The notes: generated from the letters alone by a model not told the origin. Shown: positions 11,829-23,115, counted from the stretch's first letter. The stretch is DNA of 64,000 nt from Cryptomeria japonica (GCF_030272615.1 NC_081405.1:308798014-308862013); one strand, 5' to 3'. Numbers and translations are program-made.

Positions 11829-12620
11829 TTGTGCATACCTAAGAGTTCTATGCAGTAGAATATGATAAAGGAGAAACATAGTGGAGGATTAGCCGGACAC
11901 TTTGGTGTTGATAAAATAGTAGCAGTGGTGAGTGAGCATTACTTTTGACCCCAGATTCATAAGGATGTTAGGAGATATGTGCAAAGTTGTATATTTTGTC
12001 AAGTTGGAAAGGGTAGTATCCAAAATATGGGATTGTATAAACCTTTGACAGTATCAAAAATACCTTGGGAGGATATAAGCATGGATTTCATACTAGGATT
12101 GCCTAAAACGCAAAGAGGGAATGACTCTATATTTTTAGTAGTGGATAGATTCTCGAAGATGGATCATTTCATACCTTGTAATAAGACATCAAATGCACTA
12201 CATATAGCAGACCTATTTTTTAAGGAAGTAGTGAGATTGCATGGATTACCTAAGAGCATAGTTTTAGATAGAGACACTAATTTTGTTGGTTTTTTTTGGA
12301 GAGCACTTTGGAAGAAGATGGAAATAGATTTGAATTTTAGTTCTACTTTTCACCCACAGACTGATGGACAGACATAAGTAGTTAACTGAAGCTTGGGAAT
12401 TTTTTTAAGATGCTTAGCTGGAGACAAAACTGGAAGTTGGGATTTAATTCTTGCACAAGTAGAGTTTGCCTACAATAATTCAGTAAACAAGAGTACCAGA
12501 AGGACACCTTTTGAGACTATTACCAAAGCACATCCAAAGGTATATCTGAATTAAGAGATATTAGGAGTGAAGACCGAAGAAGTTCAAAAGAAGAAGAATT
12601 TGCAAATCACATGAAGGACT
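11829..12620 (+). pseudogene. Chromovirus integrase
   Basis: The HHCC zinc finger is seen as 'GHFGVDK...SEHYF' and 'CIFCQVGK'. The core holds Asp in 'SMDFILGLP' (~12080) and Asp in '[10 protein letters not shown]' (~12265). After 'FHPQTDGQT' the codon where the catalytic glutamate is expected reads TAA (12375), and a TGA follows four codons later. 'LAQVEFAYNNSVNKST' (~12455) is the conserved end of the core. The missing glutamate and the stops abolish activity. Confidence 0.87.
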
Positions 12621-13133
12621 TACATAATTAAAGTTAAACAACATTTGGAGGACATGAACAACAAGTATAAAGAGAAAGCAGATGAGAAGAGGAGACATAA
12701 GGAATTTGAAGTTGGTGATGAAGTGATGGTGTATCTGAGAAAAGAAAGATTCCCGGTTGGAACTTATAACAGGCTGTAGATGAGAAAGTTTGGACCTTGA
12801 AAGATTTTGAGAAAGTTTAGTTCTGGAAATGCATGTGAAGTGGAGTTACCATATAGTTTGAGTATTTCACCTATATTTAACATTGCAGATCTTCATCAAT
12901 ATGATCAACCAAAATTCAGTGAGGATAGTATTGCAAACTTAGAGAAACAGGTGCCCTAGAAGGAATTAGATCATATTGAAGACATTTTGGATAGAAGCAT
13001 TGGGCGTAGTACTCAACGCAGTCAGTATAAGGAGTATCTTGTGAAGTGGAACGACAGATTAGTTGAAGATTCATCTTGGATTTCTCAGGAAGAGGTAGAC
13101 CACCTTGGTTTTTCTCTGACCCCAACAAAGTGA
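12621..13133 (+). pseudogene. Integrase tail with C-terminal chromodomain
   Basis: After the core, 'FEVGDEVMVYLRKERFPVG' (~12705) is the GPY/F-type integrase tail. From ~12970, 'HIEDILDRSIGR...YKEYLVKWN...EDSSWIS' matches a chromodomain, with tyrosine and tryptophan aromatic positions visible. The chromodomain frame stays open to the TGA at 13131. In this lineage the domain is thought to guide integration to heterochromatin. Confidence 0.85.
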
Positions 13134-13164
13134 GAGACTCACTTTTTCAACAACCCCGGATGTC

Positions 13165-13942
13165 TGATACAAGAGCATCCTAGGTTCATGGCAATCTTGC
13201 ATCAACCAAAAATATTTCCTTTATGCTTTGATTTTTGTTTTGTAGTTTCAGCATTTCTTTCTCAGTTTCCCAAATTTGGCTCACCAAATCTTGAGGAATT
13301 GGATTTTTCTTGAGCACTTGATCATCCACCTTATTCCCAAACCATGGAGCATTTGGATCATTTTTCAAAAAGTTATCGCTACCGGTTTTTGAGAATTTTC
13401 TGGTACCGGTTGCCTGGTTGTAATCTACTGAGATCTATCGGGTCCCTTTCATAGCTTGCAGAGCCCTAAGCATTGATTTTGATATTCCTTGACGTTGGAC
13501 GACCTTTACCTATGATCTACCCTTCATCCTTTGGATTTTTTGGAGGAATTTTTTTGGCGGAGGCCGACCTTGTTGTTTTTACATGTTAGGTCTTGTTCTT
13601 CGGCATTTGATCCTTTTTGGGATGACTGGATCCCTTTGGATTGTACAGATCATTGTAATTGAGCATTAGAATGTAGTTAAGGAAGAGATAGAACATAAAA
13701 TATAGATGCTAAGATTTGAGGTCTCGGTTGTGACTTGTTCTTTAATCAAGCATATTTTTAACAAGCCAGTGAGCCGGTTACTATAACCTGATTTCTACTG
13801 CTTGATTGTAAATAGTTTTCATGATATAATTCATTCATTTTTGCATTGCCCCCATCATATCCTTGTGTTTCCGTTGTGTTTACTCTTGTTGATCAGCCCG
13901 AATTGATCTCTTTGAGGTCCCTCCTAACCGGTGAATGCACCA
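13165..13942 (+). repeat. 3' LTR of the chromovirus
   Basis: This 778-bp copy matches 7747-8527. No strong polypurine tract is visible directly upstream; the preceding bases read CCCCGGATGTC. Confidence 0.88.
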
Positions 13943-13947
13943 AGTTC

Positions 13948-14402
13948 TATTGAGGTGGTCCAAGATGTGTTTCCTATAGGGATTCACACTAGTAAAAGGT
14001 TCAGTATAATGCTCACCAAAATTCCCTAGAGAAAATAACTAAACTAACTAACAACAAAGAATTTTTTTTTAACCATCTACTAATGTAACAAAGTAAACTC
14101 CCATCACTAAAAAACATAAATTATCATAATATGAATGTATGAAACATCATGAAGATAATCATAACTATGTATAATATATAACACAAGCAGAAATAACATT
14201 TTAACTACCATCATTTCAAAACATACAAACGTCTGATTATTATTTCCCTACCTGATATCTTAATGCCACTACTTACTAGAAACATTGTAATGATGTAATG
14301 CCCATCTTTCAACAAGCAGACATCACTAAGAAGTAGAATTTTTTTTTGAAAAAACAACATATTACAACAATACTAAAAGATTAGGATCATACACAATGTA
14401 AT
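13948..14402. other. AT-rich spacer
   Basis: No gene or motif seen. It ends in the left target duplication of LINE copy A (14403-14419). Confidence 0.5.
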
Positions 14403-14419
14403 ATAATGAACTCTAATTT

Positions 14420-15243
14420 TCTCTCTCTCAAATTTATCTTGGGTTCTCCTTGGTTCATTAGAGGAATTATTTGCTTAATGGTATGTGGCCTCTTTTAACC
14501 CTACTATTCATATATTGTGGTTTCTTTCTCTCCCCCATATTGTTTGGGGAGTGTGGAAAGAATGAAATAATAGAGTATTCGGGAACAAGGAGGATCCAGA
14601 GAATGTGGTGTTTGAAACAATTTTTAGATTAATTATGGAGAATATGAACAACATAACTACTAATGAGAGTAAAAAAAAGAGAGTGGTTTGTTCCCAGTAT
14701 GATCTTAAGATGGTGAGAGATCAGCGTATCGAAGGGGATATTACAAAGGCAGCTAGACAAGGGAAAAGGGATTGTGAAGGTGTTACTTGGGCCTATGCCC
14801 CTAGGGGATGGATATAAGCTAATTTTGATGGGGCAGCCAAGGGTAACCCGGGGCCAGCTAGGAGTGGGGGGTGTTAAGAGATCACTATGGAAACTTTGTT
14901 TCAGTGGTGGCACTCCCCTTGGGCTCTCAGTCCAACCACTTAGCCGAAGCAATAGGAGAATTCCAAGTCATTGATCTTGCTAGAAAATTGAATATTAAAA
15001 TCTATGGATTGAGGGGGACTCAAAAAATATTATTGAATTCTTTTTAGGTAAGTCCTCCCCCTCATGGACCATCAAAAATTGGATTGACGAAGCTAAATCC
15101 CTCATTAGCAACTTTGAGAATGTAATAATCTCACACTTCTTTAGGGAAGCAAACGTGGTCGCTGACTATTTTAGCAATGAAGGAGTAAAGCTCTTTGGAT
15201 GGAAGATGTTGCAATCCTATATGGATCTAGAAGTGGGGGTTTA
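14420..15243 (+). pseudogene. LINE ORF2 C-terminus with RNase H (copy A)
   Basis: The frame enters inside ORF2 at 'HIVWGVWKE' followed by 'NNRVFGNKEDPENVVFE', the block that links the reverse transcriptase zinc finger to RNase H in plant L1-type elements. RNase H follows as 'PRGWI', then 'ANFDGAAKGNPGPARSGG' (catalytic Asp), 'SNHLAEA' (catalytic Glu) and 'GDSKNIIE' (catalytic Asp). It ends with 'HFFREANVVADYFSNEG', 'LFGWKML' and a TAA at 15242. Stops at about 14557 and 14816 and at least one frameshift make it non-functional. Confidence 0.85.
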
Positions 15244-15419
15244 ATCCTTAATTAGAGGATCAGTGTAAGATACTACTTCATTCAATACATCATCGACCCC
15301 ACTATTATCCCTTATGTCCACATGAAATATCTCATTTTGTGGGTTCCTAGGTTTTGTTGTAAATTTGTTGCCAAGATAATCTACTCTACAAGTGAGAAGC
15401 AAGAAACCTACGAAAAAAT

Positions 15420-17014
15420 CGAGGGGAATAGGAAAAGGGTGGAGCTGAAAAGCTGTGAAAAGCAGTAGAATAACCAAAAGGTTTGGAATCATATTGTCAA
15501 AGGGGGGCCGAAACCTTTCCTGGATAAGCATCATGGCGCTAAGCCCAAGATTGTGAGGTATTTTGTCAAAAATTGGAAGGAGGAAGGCATCATTCTGTTT
15601 GGAAGAAAAGTGATTATCAAAGAGGGTCTTATTGGAGAAGTTACAGGCCTCTCTACTGAAGGTATGAAATTATTACATGACAAGAAGATATCTAATTAAG
15701 CAGTCATGAAATTCCCTAAATTAGAGGAGGAGAGGGAAGCACAGGTAAAGGTTTCTAATAGTTACTTTGAGGTCAACACCATAAAAAATCTCTAGAGCGA
15801 GGTTCTTAGAGTGGTGATGGAATATATAACTGTGGATGGGAGATTTACAAGGGTGTATGGCTACCACTTCGTCCTTCTCAACCACTTCAGGTAGAAGGTC
15901 AAGGTTTCTTTCCCCCATTATCTATTGTGTTCTCTTAAACACTGTATACTAGAACACCATTAAAGTCCTAGGAGTGTCCTTGTTTTGCATGTCAATCTTA
16001 TCCAGCTCATTCATGAGCACTTTGTTAGTCTTCCTGCACTGTCTAATCCCATTTTGCCCCCAGACTTTGATGGCTATGACACTGAAACCAGTGTGTCTGA
16101 GGGAAATTCTGATGGGGATTTGGACTGGGAAGAGTAAATTTCTCCTTCCCATAAAAAGATGCCTAAAAAATCCCCTTTGATCATGGCTTTGGGTAAACCA
16201 AAAAAGTCTATGAAAACCCTCTCCATGGCTAAAAGGAAAATGAAAGCCTCTTCGAAGAAAAAGCTAGTGTCTTACTTTGAGGATTAATTAAGTGACCCGT
16301 TTGATACTTCTTGTTCCCCTAAATATTCCCTTTCCTCCCACCCTACCATTAGTAGAGAGAACATGCCAGGATTTCCAAAAGACCTCAAACTGGATAAACA
16401 TTACTTTAAATTGGACAAGGAATCTCTAGATGATGTGTTGGCTATTGCAAGGAATAGTGCAGTGGACCTTTTTAGGGTTTTCAAATGGGCCTTTCATGAA
16501 ATCAAAGACCTCAATCTAAAGAGCAGAGCAACTACTAGTAAACTAGAGGAGTTAGTTGATAAAGTGTAGCCCCAGAAGACCGTAGAGGCAATGCGGACAG
16601 AGTAAGAAAAGCTATCCATGGCAGGGTGTCTACAAAGAATAGTGGAACTTATTGATAAAATGAAAAAAGAAAATGAGAAGAAAACCTTGCAGCTTTAGGG
16701 GGAAGTTAGCAAAAGTTGGGAAACCTTTAATACAATAATGAAAAAAGTCACAAGATCATCAAGAATTCTGCTGCAACGATGAACATGATGGTGGATAAAT
16801 TGGAAAAATCCTAGTAGGACACCTTGATTGTGGACTTTGATGCTGACAGAGAAAAAGTCCAGAAAGAGGAGTCTTGCCCTTCCAAGAGAACCAGAGCTGA
16901 TTTGAAGATAAAGGCAGAGTTCTCTAATCAGGAGATTCAGGACCTGAAAAAATCGGCCCAAGAGATGAATACTCTGGAGAATGAGATAGCTGAGACTATT
17001 AAGTCCTTAGGCTA
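15420..17014 (+). pseudogene. ORFx copy A: unrecognised LINE-borne protein with coiled-coil end
   Basis: I do not recognise this family. The N-terminal part (15460-15920) reads 'NNQKVWNHIVKGG', 'PFLDKHHG', 'YFVKNWKEEG', 'VTGLSTEGMKLL' and then 'EYITVDGRFTRVYGYHFVLL' plus 'NHFR'. These blocks recur in the same order in copy B, and the last ones in copy C. A basic and acidic linker follows (about 16100-16300). From 16363 come long charged helices (for example 'ESLDDVLAIARNSAVDLFRV', and 'LKIKAEFSNQEIQDLKKSAQ' near 16910) that look like coiled coil. In-frame stops lie at about 15458, 15700 and 15795. It ends at the TAA at 17013, just before the LINE 3' tail. It could be a third ORF, or a host gene end captured by the LINE. 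Confidence 0.6.
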
Positions 17015-17197
17015 ATGCTTTTATGGTTTTAGTTCTTGTTGTCTCTTTTCTGGTCTGTTGTCTTTTTGTTTGTTTGACAACTTTTCTGCGTTGGTGAACA
17101 TAGACTGTTTATTTTAATTTTTGTCTATAACTTGGTGGTTTTGGGTCCCTATAAAACCCACTTTTTCCCTAATCAAAAACATAATTAACTCTGATTT

Positions 17198-18640
17198 AGG
17201 CAATACTTAACTAACAAACCTATCACTCATACCTAAGATTTCTCTTCCTAGTATAGTACATGACTCGACCTACCCTACGTTCCTGCACACATGCCTACAC
17301 TACTATATGCACATATTAGATGTATCAAATGTTAGCTATATGTTTAATAAATTAAACCATTCAATAATATTAACTTGATCAAACAGCTACCATTGAACTC
17401 ACAATGGTAAAAAAATATCCAAGGAAGAGTGACATGAGCAGACAACTCAGAAGAGCCAGACCTAAGGGCTAGACCTACAGTCTCGAGGGCTCATTGCAAA
17501 TGGCCTTGCCTACATGCAAGCGTAGAGACTTTGTAGTTTGACTTAAAAATAAAACAAAGTGGGTACACAATCCTTTATAGGGCCTTCTACCCCACATAGT
17601 TCTCTTGTCAGCTACCACCCAGTTAGGCAGAACAGATAAGAAGCCCTAGATAACCTAATATAAAGGTTGTTGTACAATAGTTTCCTATAAACCTACACCA
17701 AGGACCCCAAAACATCAGCTCTAGCACTAAAGTAAACTAGTATGACACTTGGAGAACTAAGAAAATATAAAGCACTAGTTATAACTTACATCTTACATTG
17801 AAACTAAACTAATACCGTAGAAATGCGTCACTAAACACTCACACCTAATTCTGCAAAAATGAAACTTAATTCAGTACAATATCTTCATACAAAGATATAT
17901 TTGGGATAGCTAATGTTTTTAAAGGGATAGCCTCTAACATATAGAACTATAACTCTTCCTCTTGGTTCCTATCAACTTTTATACTCTTAAGAACAAGCAT
18001 TACTATATGCTAAAACAAAGGTAACATGACTATAATAAAAAAAAAAAAGGTTTACATACTCAACTAACTGCAGTAATCCAATTGAAATTCAAATACCAGA
18101 TTCACCTAATTACAAAGCACACTTCACCCATTACTAAAATCCATTATCAACAAGATTATTTTAGATCACTTCCTAAATTTAATATCAACCTTTCTAATGA
18201 AATTAACTTGATATAAATTTTTTTCCTTAATATTGAAATTCCTTAACCATAACAAGTATAAAAGAACTAATAATGTCTCACATATACACATAGGATTTCT
18301 ATTATTTAAAGATATCATTAAGTTTACTAATAATTAAACCAATTTAATTAATATTTCAACTATTCAAAGCATCATGATAACAAAAGTTCCCTTCCAAGTA
18401 AATACATATACACTTCCATACTAGTCTCATTTGGGAGAAAGAAATAAACTCTAAGTACTAATCCAAGCACCATAATCTATAGTTATGAACTATACATCAT
18501 CAATATATTACTCTTTTTAAATTCCATCTAGTATTATAATTTCATGAAACATGTGATTTATATTCAATTATTTGAATCTATCTTACCTCATAAGATCATA
18601 TTTCACAATTAGAGAACTTAACCACTTTAAGAGAAAAAGG
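17198..18640. other. AT-rich spacer
   Basis: No open frame of note, RNA gene or element end is recognisable here. The stretch is rich in short A/T runs. Confidence 0.5.
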
Positions 18641-18754
18641 GCCCGTATTGACAAAAAAGGACAACCCATAGTATATTAAAAAAATCCATTTCTGAATAGA
18701 TGGAATATATGCTGGAATATATCTCTCCCAGACTATAAAATTAAACGTACTAGA

Positions 18755-19200
18755 GAGAATGTTTCTTGGCATCCGCCCCCTTCGGGGTGGATCAAAATCA
18801 ATATCGATGGGACGACCAAGGGAAATCCTAGGCCGACACAGTGTGGGGGAGTGGTGAGGAATCATTTGGGTTTTCTAGTCTCTGTGGTGGCACTCTCTTT
18901 GGGCACCCAGGCTAACCATTTTCTGGAGGCCAGCGCCACCTACATAGGACTACACATGGCTAGCAAGGAAGGGTTCAGACAGGTCTAGTTGGAAAGTGAC
19001 TCGCTTAACATTGTGAAATGCATTAGGGGTCTTACTGAGCCTAGTTGGACTATTTAAAGCCTGATCAAGGATTGCCTTGAAATGATTGCCAACATGGAGG
19101 AGTTCAAGATCTCGCACGTCTTTTGAGAAACAAACTGATGGATCATGTTGCCAAATTGGTTGTTGATTACGTGGCGGTTAATGGTGGAGAGGAAGGGAAA
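18755..19200 (+). pseudogene. LINE RNase H domain (copy B)
   Basis: The frame reads 'WHPPPSGWIKINIDG' (catalytic Asp), 'TKGNPRPTQCGGVVRNHLG', 'LSLGTQANHFLEA' (catalytic Glu), 'LESDSLNIVKCIRG' (catalytic Asp) and 'FKISHVF'. This is the RNase H fold found at the end of plant L1-type ORF2. In-frame stops occur at about 18985 and 19055, and the end is frame-shifted. Confidence 0.85.
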
Positions 19201-19407
19201 CTTATCCAGAAACTCTTTGTGACCTAACAAGAAATGATATCGATATCTTTAGCCTTTCCAATGAATTTAATGACGAAATATTATCATGGAATGAGAGTCA
19301 TTGGAGTGGTATTTCAAATTATTACCACTTTGAGAAGCCCTAGAACTTTTAGCTAGCCCTGTTTCTAGTTTTGTTTCCTCCAGGTTTTTCTTCTGGAGTA
19401 TTGTTGT

Positions 19408-21152
19408 TTGAATTGTCTGAGCTATAGAATGGGAGGTGAAAATAATAGGTTTGAACCCCTGACCTATAATAAGTGGCAGAATAATAAGGAGTTTTGGGAG
19501 GAAATATTTGATGGTGGGATGGTTCCCTTTTTGGAGGGATCACATGGTCAGTCTACCCTAGTTACTGAAAGCTTTGTCAAAGGATGGAATAAGGGTGTGC
19601 TGGTTACTTATGGTGTGGAATTTTAACTTGACAAAACCTTGGTTGCCATTATTACTGGTCTAGATATGAAAGGTAGGAAATTCTATAGAGACAGGAACTC
19701 GGGTGATGAGGTCATTGCTGCTTTTTTTATAAGGAAAAGGAGAAACAGAGGGTTTCAAAAATGGTGGACGGTGGCTACAACAGGAAAGAGTTGAATTCCC
19801 TCTGGGATGATATGGTGGATTTCATCATGAGGTACATCACCCCTGATGATAGATATGTTAGTATTTTCTCGTATCATTTTACTATCTTAAACCATTTTAG
19901 GCATGGTACAATTATCTCCATCCCATTCTACTTGGTTTCGTCCTTGGAGAATAGTTTAGTCAAACATGTTGTAAACCAGGATAACCTAGTGCTTCATGAA
20001 GGGCTTATCATGTTAATCATGAAATATGCCAAAGCTCATGAATTGAAACCCTCCCCCAAGGATAAAACCCACATTTCCTCCTCTAACCCTTATGTGGAGT
20101 TTGTTTCTAACACGAAGATGGATGAGGATGACAATGGTACTGCCATGGATTGGCATGACATCAAGGATTTGGAGGACCCTGAGTATAGAACAAAGAAATA
20201 AGGGGAGCTTATGGTGACTCTAGGAACTAACATTAATCGGAAAACCAATCCTCCAAGTTGGGCGGCTAGCAAGGTCAAATCTAGTAGTAGGAAAATGCAA
20301 GACTTGGAAGTCCCCACCAAAAAGAAAATGAAATTAAACAAATCAAGTGGGTCCAAAGACTTGGACCATGAGATTAGGTTGGACATCCGCATCAATGTGG
20401 ATAATGAGAAATAGGGGAATGTGAATAAGGAGAATGAAGGCGAGAAAAAGGAGGAGAAGTTGCTAGAAAATCTTCTTTTTGAGGTCACTAGAAGTCAGAA
20501 AAACTGCTGGAAGTGGGTGGATAAGGAAATTGGAACCATGAAAGATGGGATTAAGGGAATTATTGAAACTTTCATGGATTCCCATGGGCCCAGTAAAAAT
20601 GAGAAGATCATGAGCATGATCTAGAAGATATCTCAGGATGTTGAAACTATGAAGATCTTCCACGAGTGCAGAATTGATAAGCTGGAAGACTATGTGAATG
20701 ATATCAAGGAAAGTCTGAATAATCTAGTGGAAATTAGTAGGGAGGTGATGATTAATAGTGTTGATGGTTTGGATAAAATCAATTCCATGATGGCTGACTA
20801 TAGAGCCATACTCATCGCCAGTGATCCTCCCTTGGGGGAAAAATAGAAAAAGAATACTTCAAAGGGTGGCAAGAGTGCTGTTGGAGGGAAGACTAGTTCG
20901 GGTCCTTGCACTAGGACCAGGAGCTAGAGTGAGGACTAGGGAACCTCCAGATTCATCATTGAGGATTTGGAGAAAATAAACAAGAAGATTATTCAGAAGA
21001 ATACTCAATTGGTGCACTCTATCAGTTGGGTGCTTTGTCATGTTCTGTTTTTGACTCTATTTGTTTTATTTTCTGGCGTTCGGTCTATGTGGGGTGTTTC
21101 CCATGTTTCACTTAGGTTTTATGTCTGGTTGGTTGCTAGCCTTGGTCTGTAA
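19408..21152 (+). pseudogene. ORFx copy B: unrecognised LINE-borne protein
   Basis: This is the best preserved copy of the unrecognised frame. It opens with 'MGGENNRFEPLTYNKWQNNK' (ATG at 19429) and then 'EFWEEIFDGGMVPFLEGSHG', 'SFVKGWNKG', 'ITGLDMKGRKF'. The block 'FIMRYITPDDRYVSIFSYHF' plus 'TILNHFRHG', then 'IPFYLVSSLENSL', aligns with copies A and C. A lysine-rich linker (about 20060-20420) leads to charged helices (20421-20846) typical of coiled coil. In-frame stops lie at 19624, 20200, 20412, 20622 and 20844, with frame changes near 19735 and elsewhere. The end of the frame reads 'ISWVLCHVLFLTLFVLFSGV' (~21020-21080), which lies where the other copies have noncoding T/G-rich tail, so it is probably tail sequence read through. 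Confidence 0.6.
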
Positions 21153-21291
21153 AACTCTAGGTCTCAGGTCCATGTAAATTTTTTTTATCTTTATAAAAAA
21201 CAAGTCCTTTTGTGAATGCCATGCATTTATTAATAAAACATATGTAAAGCATAAAGTTCACTATTACCCTTTTTAACATTTACCACCAAAA

Positions 21292-22654
21292 TATAACTAG
21301 AATATATAACTGTTGAGGGTTGCTTTTCCAGGGCCCACACTTATCACTTTGTATTATTAAACCACTTTAGACATGATAAATGGGTATCCCTGCCCTGCTA
21401 TCTCTTCAAGTCCCTCTCTAGGTCTCTTAATAAACATAGCAAGAATCCCTCAAATTTTGTACTCCATTGTGGGCTTTTTTTGCTCATTTATGAGCACTGT
21501 AAAACCCTTGCCATGCTGAAAAAAAAGAGGTTATCCACTTCTCCAGGGAAAGGTAAGAGAATGTTGGAGGAAGGGGAACCTAGCAAGGAGGAGGCTACCT
21601 CTAGGAAAAAAGCAAGAGTGCCATTGGGATGAAAGCCCATGAAGATAAGAATGAAATAGAGGAAATTGGAAAAGAGGGCAGTGAAATGGAAACGGATGAG
21701 TCAGAGGGTAAGGATAGCTGGAAAGATGAGGATACGGGTGCAGAGCATGAAGAAGGTGAGAACGAGTCCAACAAAAAGAGCCCAACTCATAGTGCTAGCC
21801 CTGGCAACGACAACAACCAACCTATGGTGGATGTGGATGACAAGGATAATGAGGAAAAATATTTGAATTCTGAGAGGGAGAAGAACAAGGAAACTGAGAA
21901 GGATATTGCAAAGGATAGTGTGAGTGAGGAAAAGGAAAGTGCTGGAGAAGGGTTATTCTTGGATAACCTTAAAAAACTCACTAAGGCTAGATTGGGTTAT
22001 GACAGATGGACTTATAAACTATTTAAGAACCTGGAGAAAAATGGGAAATAGATGGATGAAAAAAGGAAGGAAGATGAAAGGGATCAGAAGCAGTGGAAGA
22101 AGGAAATGGAGGAGAAAGTTAATAAAATGGCTGCTCAGATTAACTTGCTGGAAGAAGGGAAAGTGGAAATGAAAAACCTACTGGGTATTATCCCAAAAAT
22201 CTTGTATGCTGTCACAAAAAACCTTGAGGATATTTCGAAGGTCCTTGATAATTCCAACTCTTCCAAACCGGTGGTGGATTTCAACATGGATGAAGATTCT
22301 ATCGAGATTGGTAGTGGTGAAGCTACTCCAGGTGGAGCTGGAAAGAGAACCGAAGCGAGTGTTAAGAAAGTTGTTGCTGCGTCTGCTAAGGAGATCCCTA
22401 ATCTTAGGGAAAATATCAAAGACCTATATGGGATTAGCAATAACTTGGCTAATGCCCTGAAAAATATTAATTAGTTTCTTTTGTCGGGTTTGGTTGAATT
22501 TTACTGGTTTTGGGGGGCTTTAGCTGGTTTTCTCTAGTTATTTCGCTGGCTTTTCTTGGGTTTGTTCCTCCTGGTTGCTTAATGCTTTTACCTTGTAAGC
22601 TCCTTTGTAAAGGGTTTCGAGGTCACTTCAAAACCTATTTTTACCTTAATCAAA
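21292..22654 (+). mobile_element. LINE copy C: heavily 5'-truncated, ORFx end + 3' tail
   Basis: This insertion has a 17-bp target duplication, AACATTTACCACCAAAA at 21275-21291 and AACATTTACCATCAAAA at 22655-22671 (16 of 17 identical). It contains only the second half of ORFx and the 3' tail, which ends TACCTTAATCAAA. That tail resembles the end of copy A (CCCTAATCAAAAAC). It shows that ORFx sits at the extreme 3' end of the transposed RNA. Confidence 0.88.
21298..22474 (+). pseudogene. ORFx copy C: C-terminal part with long charged helices
   Basis: The sequence begins in the conserved block 'EYITVEGCFSRAHTYHFVLL' followed by 'NHFRHDKWVSLPCYLFKSLS', equivalent to copies A and B. A lysine-rich stretch ending near 21630 leads, after a stop, into a frame open from 21629 to 22051. 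That part is very acidic (rich in Glu, Asp, Lys) and ends 'ARLGYDRWTYKLFKNLEKNG'. A second stretch, 22052-22474, is a clear heptad-rich helix ('QKQWKKEMEEKVNKMAAQIN', then 'LLEEGKVEMKNLLGI') with a Ser/Gly-rich linker. It ends at the TAG at 22472. Only one stop (TAG at 22049) separates the two long stretches. Confidence 0.6.
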
Positions 22655-22671
22655 AACATTTACCATCAAAA

Positions 22672-22924
22672 CTACCAAACAAATAATTTTTAAATTAAAA
22701 CAATAACCCTTGATAAAATAATCATTAATTATAATTATAAAAAATAAACATGTAATTATTTACTTACATTTATTTAAAACAAAATATAACTCTACAATCA
22801 AATCTTATTATATTAATCTAGATATTTTATCAAAGAAATGTATATATATATATATATATATACCATAAAAATGAAATAAAACAAATTAATATTAAACTAT
22901 TCATTGGCAGCACAACCACTGTTT
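22672..22924. repeat. AT-rich spacer with (TA)n microsatellite
   Basis: About eleven TA units run from 22841 to 22862 inside AT-rich sequence. No gene seen. Confidence 0.8.
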
Positions 22925-23115
22925 GGTTTCCCCATGGTGGTGGTGTAGTTGTCCACCACCGTGGAGCCACAGTGGGTGGTACTCCCACCACCGTGGGTTA
23001 CCACAGTGTGTGGGGATTTACACAACCGTGGGTGCCACGGTAGGTGGGTCTCCACTACCATGGATGCCAATGGTGGGTGGAAATCCACCAACGTGGGTTA
23101 CCATGGTGGGGTTCG
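22925..23115. repeat. Degenerate ~35-bp minisatellite with CCAC/GTGG palindromes
   Basis: About five to six units of 31-36 bases, each starting CCACCACCGTGG or a variant and carrying a second GTGGGTGG-like half. The units alternate CCAC and GTGG, so each can fold on itself. The block is GC-rich while the flanks are very AT-rich. Short frames cross it on both strands but are products of the repeat. Confidence 0.75.

Larger units (their letters stand above)
7747..13942 (+). mobile_element. Complete, inactivated Ty3/gypsy chromovirus
   Basis: Two ~780-bp LTRs (7747-8527 and 13165-13942) start TGAT and end ACCA. A primer-binding site for initiator Met tRNA starts three bases after the left LTR. 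The flanks read GGTTC (7742-7746) and AGTTC (13943-13947), a 5-bp target duplication with one mismatch. Domain order is gag with zinc knuckle, protease, reverse transcriptase, RNase H, integrase, then a chromodomain, which defines a chromovirus. In-frame stops and frameshifts run throughout, and several catalytic positions are altered, so the copy is dead. Confidence 0.92.
14420..17180 (+). mobile_element. LINE copy A: 5'-truncated, RNase H + ORFx + 3' tail
   Basis: This is a single insertion bounded by a 17-bp target-site duplication: ATAATGAACTCTAATTT at 14403-14419 and ATAATTAACTCTGATTT at 17181-17197 (15 of 17 identical). Inside, in order, are the end of a LINE ORF2 (zinc-finger tail and RNase H), a spacer of about 180 bases, an unrecognised protein frame (ORFx), and a T/G-rich 3' tail ending CCCTAATCAAAAAC. 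Long, slightly imperfect duplications of this kind are the mark of target-primed reverse transcription. They show that RNase H and ORFx were on one RNA. Confidence 0.87.
18650..21215 (+). mobile_element. LINE copy B: RNase H + ORFx + tail
   Basis: This has the same order as copy A: an RNase H domain (about 18755-19200), a spacer of about 200 bases, ORFx (19408-21152), then a T-rich tail ending near 21215 (TTTATAAAAAAC). I could not find a convincing target duplication, so both ends are approximate. Copies A and B differ clearly in sequence and are not a recent tandem duplicate. Confidence 0.65.

Noticed and set aside
18650-21215. Target duplication for LINE copy B
   Set aside because: I compared the flanks and found only short chance matches, so none is claimed.
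21666-22460. Alternative open frames overlapping ORFx copy C (21666-21866, 21924-22172, 22206-22460)
   Set aside because: They are Arg/Trp-rich shadows of the acidic and coiled-coil frame, which is the one supported by copies A and B.
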